Shown: piece by piece, positions 44,758 through 55,797 of the stretch
How positions within the stretch are numbered: position 1 is the stretch's first letter
Layout: each line of letters begins with the position of its first letter
Assembly (NCBI GenBank): GCA_944990035.1
Contig: CALYLX010000029.1
Span: 56,654-120,653 of the forward strand
DNA length: 64,000 nt
From: Clitopilus passeckerianus
Taxonomy: Eukaryota > Basidiomycota > Agaricomycetes > Agaricales > Entolomataceae
Reading direction: 5' to 3'
Notes under the pieces: model-generated
Database searches by the model: none
Seen by the model: the letters and a program-made list of their open reading frames with translations, nothing else
What the model was told of the DNA's origin: nothing
Program-made: the position numbers and the translations under genes

Positions 44758-46607
44758 ATGGCCGTAGAACCTTTGCTTTCCACTCGTTCGCAACGAGCGT
44801 TCATCATATTAAGTGAGTATCGGAAATACTACCACACTAACCTGCTACTCACGCACTCCTAGTTACCCTTCGTCAGTATTGCCGACCATTTCCCCAAAGC
44901 TGTATGACTGAAGTGAAGGACAGAAGCAATTGTGGTTCTTGTGATGGTTGCAATCACCTTCCGGAAGGCACGCCGCATCTGAACAGTTTATTACTGCCAC
45001 TAACTCGAGCCCCTCTGTCGTTTAGGTTGATGTCCATGTAGACCTCACGCAGAAAGCTTACAAGGTCCGCGATATCTCAGAAACCCAGAAATCAGTTGTC
45101 TTACCTCTGCAACTAGACTCTGCCGTGTTATCTCGCACTGTTTGCCTTAGCCGAGTAAGAATCAAGGGTTCGCGGCTCTCCTTTCACTGACATAAATGCA
45201 GGATATTCGAATTGGTGATGGCGTTCGATGCCTTGAGGATGCGTAACATTATTCAACTGGTCGGACTTCTGGGTATGTTATATATTGTCAGTCATAAACA
45301 GATCTGGTACCAACGCTCAGCATTGCAGCGTTCCATCTCGCGCTAGTCGTCTTTGCAGCGCTTCAAGTCGAGCAAACAAAGACCGCTCTGGTAGTCTTCC
45401 AGAATTGCAACGGGAGCGTTGATTTCGTTGTACGTTGACGCATTATTTTAAAACATTGGAAGTCATTTACATTTCCCCAGAAATGTGGAGGTCCGGGGAC
45501 CCTTTGGTCAAACGTTCAACCATTCCTTATCGTTGCACCATGTATTATTGCCGGAGCTTGGCTTCTCATGATTTTCCTGATTAAGACACTTTACTCGGAA
45601 TTTGGGTATGGTGCAGCATCCTTGACGTCCTCGCTGTGCACTCACACGAGTCTAGCTGGGCCATATTCCACATCGTAGGAGCTAACCCAAAAATGAAGAG
45701 TATGTATGTCATCTGACCAGTAGGCATCGCTTCTAATTCGCCTCGTGCAGACATGTACCAATGGTACCAGATCATGATTTGCCTCCTCAAGTTCGACTTC
45801 TTCGCGTTCACAGGCGTGACCATGCAGGTAAGCTCATCCTATACCCTTCCTTGAATCCGCCCATTTAATCACTTTTAAGCTTCTCATTTTGGTACTGCAT
45901 ACGGATTCAGCAGAATTTGGGGTCACAATTGCCGCCATTCCTGTTGTACTTGTACTTCTAATCCTATGTGGGATTGCCGTACAGCGAGAAATCAAATGGT
46001 GAAGTGGATTGTATCTGATTCTCGGGACAATCCTGATAGGTATAAAGGCTAATGTCGGTTTCCCTTGTCTTGATGTTGGCGGCGATGAGTTATTGTGAGT
46101 CTTTCTCTCGCATTTGGCGCTCTCATAAACTGACAAAGCTTTTCAATTTCAGTCTGTAAGATGTCAATTTGACTTGATATTAGTTGACTTTCTAAAGCCT
46201 TGAGCAGTGTATAAACTTGTCCGCTTCTATCAACCTGCATCAAGAGATGCATATCTATCGACAAGAGCAACACTGACAGTTTTTAGTTCGTCTCTTCCCT
46301 TTCATTAATCGGGATTACGTTTTTGACTCATTTCTCCTAGCCATCGTTGCATTTTTGCTCTTGTTCGCCACTTTTGCAGTCGGCCTGCGTTGCTTTGCTG
46401 ACTTCGACCGCGGATTGGAAGCCTCCAAAGTCAACTGTAAATCTAAGCTTTCGTTCCTCTAGATGCATTACTCAAAGCATACGTCTTCTAGCCGTGCCGA
46501 CAAGGCCTAAATACGGCCGCGGAACCTCCTCAGCGCAAGACAAGCCGCACGGAAACGATTCTTATACCACTGGTGTCCCTCTGGGTCCTCGTATTTCCAT
46601 TGAATGA
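44758..46607 (+). CDS. UPF0658 Golgi apparatus multi-spanning membrane protein
   Basis: This uncharacterised fungal Golgi membrane protein family has no known activity. The start MAVEPLLSTRSQRAFIIL is spliced to AIVVLVMVAITFRKVDVHVD and LTQKAYK, then TLPCYLALFALAEIFELVMA. The core is FDALRMRNIIQLVGLL, FHLALVVFAALQVEQTKTAL, IVAPCIIAGAWLLMIFLIKT, the hallmark GWAIFHIVGANPKMK, then MICLLKFDFFAFTGVTMQLL. It continues FGVTIAAIPVVLVLLILCGI, VSLVLMLAAMSYFVYKLVRF and TIVAFLLLFATFAVGLRCF, giving about eight membrane helices. A short hydrophilic tail ends at 46607. Roughly ten short introns make the gene hard to predict; the N-terminal splice (44813-44931) is my best fit to the family pattern. Confidence 0.85.
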
Positions 46608-46932
46608 TTTCTTTCCGAGATACCCAGATCATAGACCATTTATCAACGGAACTTCTACAGCAGTTGCGGACGTTGTTATGTACGATTTGTTAACAGTAGC
46701 ACTCGTTATATTTTCAAACTCTCCTGTCATAATCCATTTCTGACAATGAACGGTGGAATACATTCACAAATGGGTATGTCGCTAGAGATGACAACGCGCC
46801 TAAGCGACAAACGCTTCCTTGATGGGTCACGACCACGTCTGACTGCCTTGCGAGTCAAGCAATCGGGTTGTCATCTCATATTCTTGAGGTAACCTCAACA
46901 AATACCCTTGAAGAAGATCTCCGGCACCCACC
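46608..46932. promoter_or_regulatory. Intergenic / promoter of FHIP-like gene
   Basis: 325 bp between two head-to-tail + strand genes. No reading frame of note. It should contain the UPF0658 3' UTR and the FHIP-like promoter. Confidence 0.4.
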
Positions 46933-49900
46933 ATGGATTACTTTTCCAAGTTTCTTCGGTCCAATAATCCGCCACCACCACCAGTTCAAACTGATCGTTT
47001 CTCAGAGTTCCTGCCGGCATGGGAATCTATCAAGGTTTATAAGCTCATTTTTCAACATATTCCTGACTGAACAGTCCCTAGAATACGTTGACTTATCCCG
47101 ATGAAAGGCAGCTATCCCGAGGGATTCAATTCACTGACGTACCCAATAACCTGAAGGTGTTCGTGGATGTTCTCGTCTGGGAATCCACTAAAACAGAGGA
47201 GGGGTGAGCCTCAATGCACATCCTATCCTTGCCCGGGCCTGACACGGGGATCATACAGAGGAACAGGGGCATGCCTTGAATATCTTCTTAAGAATGGCAC
47301 GTCACTTCCATTTCGCGGCTCCATGAATGTCCTTCTCAACGGCCCATAGATGTTCTCGGCACTTTGGTTCGACTGAGCGAAACTGATCGCCCCTCCGGAA
47401 TTCAAGCAGAAGTCCTTCGTGCCGTCCAGAACCTAGTGGTGTTAATGGATGAACATTTCTTGGTCCATTCCGCCGTTCACAAAGCAGTACTCAGATTGCT
47501 ACGAAATTGCGCGGGAGATGATCTTCAAGAACAACTTGACGGTAGGAAAGTTTTGGGTGCCGCAGGAAGTGTAGTCCATCGGCCTATTTCTGAATACGAG
47601 GAGGATTGTACGTTCATATGCTTATTCCACGCCCAGGGGCTTTACTCACAATACCCAATATCTTTTAGTGGTAAACCTGCTCTGCATTTTATGCAGTAGG
47701 ATTCGGACCTTCCGTGAATTGCTTATGATCTTCTTCCACGACAAGCATTGGCATCAATCAGAGCCCTTGTTTGCTGTCGAGGAGGAAGATGAGGAGGATG
47801 AGGACTACGCCAGCTCCAGTGACAGTGCATCGACTATCAATGCTCCTAGCGGCAATCCCGAGACATCTTCTCACCCTCCCCTCGACAAGAGAACGGAATA
47901 TGAGTTCCTGCTCTTCAATTACCTCCTCCGGTTTGTCCACCGAGAAGGGCCGACAGGAGATTTCGCTCGTGCTGGCCTGCTTTTCCTCGTCGACGTCGCC
48001 ATGTCTACAGGAGAGCCACCCCTAGAACCAACTGCTGAAACAGAAGCAACAACTGTAGACCCAATTCGAGATGCGGAGTTTGCGCTCGCAGAATATATCC
48101 TCAATGGAGACTTTCCCCAAGTTCTCGCTGCTGGACTGGGCGCGATATATTCACTCCTCCCCTCAAAGCTCGGGTTTCGTCCCGACTCTCAGCCATTTGG
48201 AACCAGCCTAGCTGACCTAGATAATAACGGCAAAGGCGAAGATGTAGCAGAGCCTGAAATCCAGCCAGTTGGGGCTGAAGATGGGTTAGGCGAGAGCTGT
48301 CGTGCCAGAATAGACCATTTCCTGAAGATGCTAGAGTTTCTGCAGGATGTTCTGCGCCGAAGCTCGGCCTCTGATTCCAGCGAGCAATCAGAAACGTTAG
48401 GCAACGCGATTGGCCGTACGATTCTCGATGCCGTACGCCAAAGCTTCCTCGAAAATGTCCTCTACCCTTCCATCCTGGAGTGTACCGATGTAGATGGCAG
48501 TGCCATAGCCGTCATGTCATACATTGAAATGACCATACGGACACTGAGAAAGGGGCCCTTATCCGAGCTCGTCGTTCAATATCTTCTCAGCGAGGACAAC
48601 AGCGATATGCCATCGAAGCACCGTCAGCAACCGATCGTCAATCTCACAGATGCCCCACCATCGGCTTCCAGCAATAGGAGTGCCAAAGCACGACGGCGGA
48701 AAAGTAGTGCTATGGTACTGTTGGAGATGGAAGCGCCTGATACCCAGAAACAAACTGAGTATCTCACTACCCTAGGACGCTATACCCTCCGCGACCTCCT
48801 TCTGGCAAACCTCCAGTCATCTTCAGCGGTTACTGCGACCACTGCACTTCACCTACTCGGGACCATACTGACCAAGCACCCCCAGATTGCATCAGAACGT
48901 CTCATAATTGGGTTCCGAGATACCACAGCAAACCATTGGGCGGACCATATGGAGACAAGCAACTTTGAGGATGCAAATCAAGAACGGCCAGATGCGACTT
49001 ACTCCACCCACGAACGCGAAATGGGCCTCTACTTCACACTCATGACCCGTGTCGACCCGTCGCATAACGGGGATGCCTTCAGCACCGGTTACAATCGTTA
49101 CCTTTGTGATGCATTGGCATCAACCCAGGAGCAGTTGGTTGTTCATCAAGACCATTTGCGGCCTGTCAAACACAGACTTAGTCTGACAGATCCCGTACTC
49201 AACAGCCTCCTCGATTCCCTGCGCCGCTTCTTCACAAATACCGCCGAGTTCAACGTCGCGTTGACTGGTGTTCTCTCGACACTTGCGTCAGATCCAGAAT
49301 GCTCCTTGGCAGGATGGTTGACATTTGCAGCCAATGACGAAGATCCCGACCTAGAGCCCTTGACCGACAAGGATCCAATCGAGCTCATTCTCGACGACAA
49401 CCACTCTATCGATGGCGAAATCAACGATCTTCTTGCCAAGGACCTGATCACCCTACCTGCGGCAAGCATGAACGACAAATCACGACCCCTAATTCAGACT
49501 ATATTCCAGAGTCTTGTCAATCAACTCGAGCATTATCGAACTACTATCGACCGATTTGACATATTCCTCCAACAACGGCGCCAGGGGCTTCTATTCTCCG
49601 AAAACATGACGGATGCCTTACATCTATCCATGGACATAATGGAAGGCTTCAGCCCTCAGAAACCCGTGACGGGGGCCGCACCTCCACCACCTAAAGCCAA
49701 ACCATCCTCCTCCTTTGTATCGTATTTCACCCCAAAGAAGAGCAAAGCGCCTCCCTCGTCGGCTGCCACACCCAACACGCAGTCCCCAAAACGTATAGGA
49801 AATACCCAGGAGGTAGCTAGCCCATTCGGGCGACATTATCAAGATACCAGAGCCATTGAGGTTGAACAATTCGTTGCACCAGACGCGAGCAATATGCCAG

Positions 49901-50127
49901 TGGCTAGCCGTGGCTGGAATCCCGACAATGACGATGTGTTTGGGGGTACCTGGCATACGAGGGAGGAGGCGGAGCCTGTCGCCCAATCCAAGCCAGTGGA
50001 GTCGAAGGCATTCACGCTTTCAGAGCTTTTGGACAATGTTGTGATTCTTGAAGAGAGTATCAAGGAATTTGCGGCGATCATCTATGCCCGCCGTAGTTTA
50101 GGGATTGATTCAGTGCGTTACATTTGA
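46933..50127 (+). CDS. FHF complex subunit HOOK-interacting protein (FHIP/RAI16/FAM160 family)
   Basis: FHIP bridges early endosomes (Rab5) to the FTS-Hook complex and dynein. The start MDYFSKFLRSNNPPPPPVQT is followed by the conserved RFSEFLPAWESIKNTLTYPD. After an intron VFVDVLVWESTKTEEG is read, then TGACLEYLLKNDVLGTLVRL, QAEVLRAVQNLVVLMDEHFL, AVLRLLRNCAGDD and EEDLVNLLCILCSRIRTFRE. The long final exon (47668-50127) continues the helical repeat with EYEFLLFNYLLRFVHREGPT, GDFARAGLLFLVDVAM and AEYILNGDFPQVLAAGLGAI, in which GDFA..GLLFLVDVA is a family signature. The C-terminal part is Pro/Ser/Lys-rich (PPPPKAKPSSSFVSYFTPKK) and ends with a helix. Roughly 1000 residues, as in other fungi, where Aspergillus FhipA serves endosome motility. 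Confidence 0.87.
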
Positions 50128-50226
50128 TAGTACATAATACAATGTATACATATCGGCAACAAGTCTGACCAGAGAGAGGGTATATGATAGGATGGCATCC
50201 TATGTGGTCCTGTCCATCTCAAGACG

Positions 50227-51194
50227 CTACCGCCGTGCTTTTGAGCGGGACTTCTTGCTAGGAGCGTCCGGCTCCTCTTCTCTGGCGCGCTTCTTGCCCT
50301 TCTCCTGCTTAGGTGCAGGTTCTGCATACTTGGCAGCCAGATTATCAAGGAAGTCGCCGGCTTTCTTCTGTTTCTTCTGAATAAGGGCCTTCAGAGCAGA
50401 GAGATCCTCCTCGTCATCCGCTTTCGGGTCGTCCTTGGCCTTCTTTGTTTTCCTGGTGCCTTTCTTCCCGCTTCCGTAGAACTCGTCCCATACGCCTAGT
50501 TCCTTGGCTGCTTCTTCCGCCTCAAGCGCCTCTTTTTTGCCCTTCTTCTTCCTGGCTGCCTTTGCTTTTCCATCCTTAATGGCCTTCTGCCATTTCATGT
50601 TCTTGGGCAGACTTCCATCCGCAATGAGGTCGGAGATAATTCTGATGAAGCGGTCTTCATCCTCGAAGGTTGAGTGAGGAATGTGATTGATTATTTCTTC
50701 AATAGACCCATCTTGCTCGAGATAGGCTGCCTTGAGGTCGTCAATTTCTTCCTGAGACTCTACGGTTTGGTGAGTTGTCTGCCTAAGCGACAGATTCATC
50801 GCCGAATCCTACCCTGATATTCCTTCTTGAGTTCGTCTAGCTTTCCACGCGTGACTTGCTCAAACATAGCCTCAAAATAGGCCTCCCAACCGTCTTCGCC
50901 TGCAGCCAATTCAAACCCTTCGTCTGTTTTCCCTGTGGTGTCATACCGCTTCTTCCTCTTCTCATCGCTAAGGACCGCGTATGCAAACCCAATCTGCTGG
51001 AACTTGGCCACTGTTTCTGCCTTTGCTTCCGGTGTTGAAGAGGTATGTTTGTCGGGGTGATAAACTAGTGCAAGCCGGCGGTAAGACTTCTTTATATCAT
51101 CTAGTTTCGCGTCCTGGGACACTGAGAGGGCTTCATATAGGTCGACAGACTCCTGGTCGGGGAAAAACTGGGATATGGGGTCCTCTGAATCCAT
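50227..51194 (-). CDS. J-domain protein, DNAJC9-like
   Basis: Hsp70 co-chaperone. In animals DNAJC9 is also a histone H3-H4 chaperone; that role is inferred here. The ATG at 51194 gives MDSEDPISQFFPDQESVDLY. The J domain follows: DLYEALSVSQDAKLDDIKKS, YRRLALVYHPDKH with the HPD tripeptide, and GFAYAVLSDEKRKKRYDTTG. The following FELAAGEDGWEAYFEAMFEQ and VTRGKLDELKKEYQ match DNAJC9's conserved post-J segment. After one intron (about 50800) SQEEIDDLKAAYLEQDGSIE, NHIPHSTFEDEDRFIRI and a long Lys/Glu-rich tail with nuclear-localisation character (KKGKKEALEAEEAAKELGVW; SKKSRSKARR) run to a stop at 50227. It converges with the FHIP-like gene with only 99 bp between stops. Confidence 0.9.
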
Positions 51195-51541
51195 GGTGGT
51201 GGTGAAGTGGTATCTGTGTTGACTGTGACAAATTAAGCATAGTCACGGTCATAACAACATGTGATGGCGTGACAAACGCGTCGAAATTTGTCACATGCTG
51301 AGTGGCTGCGAAGTTTGAAGCAGTCAAGACAAGTTGTCATCCAAAGAATAAAACAAGCACATTAGGGTGGAAGTAGTCCAAAGTCTACATAGCTTCCTAA
51401 CTCATGTAAATCATGCAAGTCCGTAAGAGTAACTAAAAATCAAAGATACACAGAAATAGTTCTTTATCATTTATACAGAGGTTAATCAGCCTCACATCCA
51501 TCAAAAAAGCGTCAATCTCATAAGTCTATAAGTGCGTACAA
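51195..51541. promoter_or_regulatory. Intergenic: DNAJC9-like promoter and GH5-like 3' flank
   Basis: 347 bp between two minus-strand genes. It contains the short palindrome-like TGTCACATGCTG and TTTGTCACAT repeats near 51285 but no gene. Confidence 0.35.
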
Positions 51542-53795
51542 TCAAGCAGTGTCAGGACCAAATCCTTGAGCTGCCTCTGAGATGCTACCCAGAAGCTCTC
51601 CTTGTCTGCGCAGTTGTCAGTATTCATCAGATAGTAGTTGAGATAGAATCTCACCCTTGACCAAGGGTCGAATAACCGTCATTGGGTGACACGCCTGAAG
51701 AATCAGGATTCTCAGTTGTGCCACTCTCATCTGGCAAAGGGGTAATTGCAGAACCAGTAGTGAGGTTGGTCTGCGACCACTGGTACTGAATGATGCCCTG
51801 GAGGCCACCAGCGATCCCAGCTAAATTTCAATCTTGTCAGAAGCAGATAGGGAGGAGATATCGCGGATAAATACCTTGGATCCATTGGGTATAAGCCTCA
51901 TCTCGTTCCTGGTCGGTAACGCCGTAGGGTGCAGTTACAGGTGTGCTTGAAGCTGAAAAAGGGCGATAAGAATGCGCGGTGTTAAAATCAAAAGAGCGCC
52001 CACATACCATCAGGCCCGTAGGGCGCAACAGAACTGTTGAAAGGCACGAAAGAGCCTGCATTTGCCTGAGTGACCAAACCGAAACCTGTGAGGGAAACCG
52101 GTTTGTTGAACCTAGAGAAGGATGAGAAATTGTATACACTGGTCTAGGAGAGAGAAAAGAGACGGACAGTTTACCAGCATCCGCGTGTCGCTTGATCCAA
52201 TCCAGACCGATCTGGAGCGTCTGGTTGAACTTAGGCAGGGTAGGATCCGCCTCACCATAATTGAACTGGTCGGGGAAGAGTTGGAAGGAGCCGAAGCCAA
52301 TATCAGGAATGTTAATAATATCTTCGCTGTCCACACCGTGTGCTCCGTTATAAGCCGACCCAATATCAAGGTCTGACTGGCGTTTTGTTGCTAATGATTG
52401 TTTCAGCATTAGCCTCAATTAGTGCCCCAAGTTTAGCCGACATACCAGATGAAACCCAGCGCCCACGAATACGCACACCATCACGAGCCACGCCTGATGC
52501 CTTGCGTCTTTCGCGTTCCCTCTTCCAGAGCGCCTTACGCTCCCTAAGTAGCTTAGCTCTGCTAACGGGTTCGATTTTGTCGCGGCGGCTCTTTTGGCTT
52601 CCGGGGGCTGGCGAAGGGGCTGGCGCTGGTGGGGGTGCCGGTTTGGGGTTGCGGGGGAAGAGCTTCTTGCAATCAGCGCAGAAGTACCCCTGGGTACTGT
52701 GGGAGGGACAATTATTGGATGAATGATAATTGGGAAGGTATGTGTAGTTTACCCAGAAGAAACAATATGGTTGTTGTCAACGCTCTTGACTTGCTTGGCG
52801 GTGTCCGCATGCCACCGAGTTACCAAGTTTGTTTGACAGTTGTTAGACGACGGCAACGTCGAATTGCACCTCGCATCGTTGGCCAATTCCCTTTAAGTCT
52901 TTATGTGAGAAGGTTCGAAGGGTACGGGAGCATGCCATACTCACCAGGCAAAAACGCTTGGGTGGTTGGCATATCGTGATACAACCTTGTCCGAATACTT
53001 CTTGAAGACAGACCGGATGGTGTCATTATGATAGAACTGATCATGAAGTTGGGGGCCTCCAAGGGCACGGATATAGGCATCCATTCCGCCTGGAATAATG
53101 ATATGAGCTATCAGGAGTCCCGTCGAGCTCTGAGAGACGAACCATAGTCATTGCTGAGGGCATTGCGAGGAGATGTCGAGTTCTTTACGTCGGCATTCAC
53201 AGAAGGAGTGAAACCGTCAGGAAGAGGCTGATCGATTCCGGCGTTGGGATACCAATTGTTGGTCAGAGAAAGCAGGACATAAAGTCCATGCTTCGCGGCA
53301 AGGTCGATAACCTTGTCGAGTTTCTGCAGACCGTCCTCTCCTTCGTTGATGGTCGTAGTTCCGTCCGGTTGAATGTGCTGGAACCAAGTGCCGTTCTGGG
53401 GGATCTCAGTGACATCTGTGGAAACAATTCTAGTCCTTCCGCTTGCGAGCTTAAAGAGGATTGACAAACCATTGAATGCCCAAGTCCTGACGACTGTGAA
53501 ATTTGCTGCCTTGATACTGGCGAGCGTGTTATCGATATCTTGTTCATTGTTCAGAGCAGGCAACCAATAAGCAGTTGTGCCAACGAATTGGAAAACGCTG
53601 GGGAAGTATCAGGTCTTAGAAAATCCGTTGATCAAAGACGCGTATAATTGTTAAGATGTACCTTCCGTTGACGAAGAACTGGCCATCCTTGACGGTCACG
53701 AAAGGAGACGTGCCGCCATTTGCCCTTTTAGTTGGCGTTGGAACTGCAGCGTAGACCGAGAGAGCGAGGGTCGCTAGCTGCAATAGCCTGAACAT
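51542..53795 (-). CDS. Secreted GH5 (mannanase-like) protein with degenerate active site
   Basis: The ATG at 53795 opens a signal peptide, MFRLLQLATLALSVYA. The GH5_7-like fold follows: FQFVGTTAYWLPALNNEQDI, AANFTVVRTWAFND, KVIDLAAKHGLYVLLSLTNN and WYPNAGIDQPLP. Next come GMDAYIRALGGPQLHDQFYH, YANHPSVFAWELANDARCNS and VKSVDNNHIVSSG. About 90 residues are then inserted (FCADCKKLFPRNPKPAPPPA followed by a basic Arg/Lys helix), then GSAYNGAHGVDSEDIINIPD, GFGSFQLFPDQFNYG and FNKPVSLTGFGLVTQANAG. In active GH5_7 enzymes the acid/base sits in the NEP motif, here NDA; the nucleophile in LEEFG, here LTGFG; and an His in the strand before, here FQL. All three are replaced. The end is GFGPDTA, TGA at 51542. 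At least eight introns. Confidence 0.8.
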
Positions 53796-54028
53796 GGCGC
53801 TCGCTGGGGGGGGAAGGAGGAGGCACCGAGATTGCCACCAAACAAGACCCTTGATACTTATGGGCGAATATCTCCGCCTTGCTGTTTTGCACATGTTGAG
53901 GGTCCCTCCGAAGTACGCGAACTCAGGTACATCATTGGGTTCGGGTTCAATGACAGATTGACGCCCGATCTTGTAGATGCCATGACAGATCAAGTCATGT
54001 GTCCTAGTACGCTTCCGTCCTTACGCTC

Positions 54029-55582
54029 ATGTTCAAGACTTTCGTTCTCAGGCAGCTTCACCGCCGGTCGTCTCCTCGTCTTTTAGTATCTTCCCTTCGG
54101 TCCAGAAGATATCAATCCACAAACAACACAAGCAAAACTCTACCCAATGATGACCCGGCTTCCAACCTCTTTATGGAGCAAAGTTTTGCCAAACACACGT
54201 TGTTTGTGCTAAATACGGGAAAACGCGCGCTCAAATTCGCCGGTATTGGTCTGATTGGTCTCGGTCTAGTGACAGCGGCAACTTATGAGGGCGCTCATAT
54301 ATTGGTCGAAACCCGCGAACTCGCTCCAGAAAACAATGCTGAACTGAGACGTTGGGAATGGGACTCAGAGGCCGAAAGCTGGACTGGAGATTCAATCAAA
54401 GGTGGCACAGATCCTGGTCTGGGCTTTAAAGGCCGCCATACAGTTCGCGCAGCATGGATGGCGTATAATTGGGGTGTTGGCTATAGCACCGCAGCTGTGG
54501 GTAAGGAGACCGGCGGGAAGGAGGGTTTGAGTGGACCTGCAGGTATCAAGGTCATCGACGCACAGCTTCAACGGGCTGAAGATTTCCTCCGAACAGCCGT
54601 GTCCATCGCCGAGACCAGAAGCAACCTGTACCCACACACCCTCATAACACTAATATCCCGACATGCTAGCGTTATGGAGAAGCTTGGAAGCGATTACCGG
54701 GCAGAAAGTAGAACAGCATATCGACGTGTGTGGGACGGAAGTGCTGGAAATGCCAAGGTGCAGGCCTGGGCAGCCAACAAGATTGGCAACCTGAGCTCGC
54801 AGCTCGGTGATATGGATGGTGCCCTTGATTGGTGGTTGAAAACCTTTCAACTCACTCTGCCCGATGCTCCCAAAACTTTGGATAACATATCACAGGCCTT
54901 AGCTGCACCGCCGACCTCTCCCGCCGCTCAAAGAACCCTTGCCACCACATTGGTGTCGCTCTCCGCCGGGTATGCCAAAACCGGGCAATTAACGAAAGCA
55001 CAACAGGTTGAAGAGGCGGGGCTTGCTATGCTTCGCCAGATCAAGCCCACCGATACCCTAGAAACAGCCTCACCCCCCCAACTACTCCATTCCCTGTTCC
55101 TTCTTCAGCGGTCGTCCCTCCTTTCCGTTCACCTTGCTGAAGTCTTGTACGCCAAGCGCAAGCCTGTTCAGACCTCCATGCAGTGGTTGAGATCTGCCAT
55201 CTCATCTTCCGAACAGGTCGCGCGGACGTTGACCAGTTCACAGCCGCTCTCGCAAGGGAGCCTCGACTCGCTACCAGTAGCGTCACAGACACTCTTGGCC
55301 CCTTACTCATCTCCCCATTCTGTGAGCAATGTAGCCAAATCCCTTCTTCGAGATGCACGGAAAACATGTGCAGAAGCATGGAACATGATAGGGATCTTAC
55401 ATGAGACCCAGGCGAAGGATCTTCCATCAGCGCTTCGCTGTTATCAACAAGCCGTGGAGTGGGCGGGTGCATCCGTCAATCAGAAAGAAGTGCAACCCGC
55501 AGAAGGCATCTTAGAAGCCGACTTTAATGGGTATTTGGCCAATCTTGGTCGGATCAAGCGCATGTTGGATGGAGACAAGTGA
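54029..55582 (+). CDS. Mitochondrial inner-membrane TPR protein (Mgr3-like)
   Basis: Single exon of 517 residues. The N-terminus (MFKTFVLRQLHRRSSPRLLV, then SSLRSRRYQST) is Arg/Ser-rich and acid-free, a mitochondrial presequence. One membrane segment follows, ALKFAGIGLIGLGLVTAATY. The rest is helical with TPR-like units: AQLQRAEDFLRTAVSIAETR, AANKIGNLSSQLGDMDGALD WWLKTFQ, LVSLSAGYAKTGQLTKAQQV and AWNMIGILHETQAKDLPSAL with RCYQQAVEWAG. Presequence, one membrane helix and TPRs facing one compartment match Mgr3, the yeast adaptor of the i-AAA protease, but the similarity I can judge by eye is architectural. It could be another mitochondrial TPR protein. It is the only intronless large gene here. 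Its 3' third was copied into the duplication downstream. Confidence 0.75.
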   Translation: MFKTFVLRQLHRRSSPRLLVSSLRSRRYQSTNNTSKTLPNDDPASNLFMEQSFAKHTLFVLNTGKRALKFAGIGLIGLGLVTAATYEGAHILVETRELAPENNAELRRWEWDSEAESWTGDSIKGGTDPGLGFKGRHTVRAAWMAYNWGVGYSTAAVGKETGGKEGLSGPAGIKVIDAQLQRAEDFLRTAVSIAETRSNLYPHTLITLISRHASVMEKLGSDYRAESRTAYRRVWDGSAGNAKVQAWAANKIGNLSSQLGDMDGALDWWLKTFQLTLPDAPKTLDNISQALAAPPTSPAAQRTLATTLVSLSAGYAKTGQLTKAQQVEEAGLAMLRQIKPTDTLETASPPQLLHSLFLLQRSSLLSVHLAEVLYAKRKPVQTSMQWLRSAISSSEQVARTLTSSQPLSQGSLDSLPVASQTLLAPYSSPHSVSNVAKSLLRDARKTCAEAWNMIGILHETQAKDLPSALRCYQQAVEWAGASVNQKEVQPAEGILEADFNGYLANLGRIKRMLDGDK

Positions 55583-55797
55583 TATATATATATAGATCAT
55601 GAGGTCGTCCATTGCTTCCCACTCGTCGCATGTCCTATGACAGTTACGCCACCAAGTTACGTGAACTTAGCCAGTCGTCGAATACCTTTGTCTTCAAAAG
55701 GCAAATATAAGCGAAGAGCATAGTAATTAATCACAAATATACAATACAAAGATTCATAATCGAACCAATATCAGACTCGTATCATGATATGATCAAG

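Noticed and set aside
55583..55596. TATATATATATATA run after the TPR gene
   Set aside because: Simple dinucleotide repeat in a 3' flank; no evidence of function.
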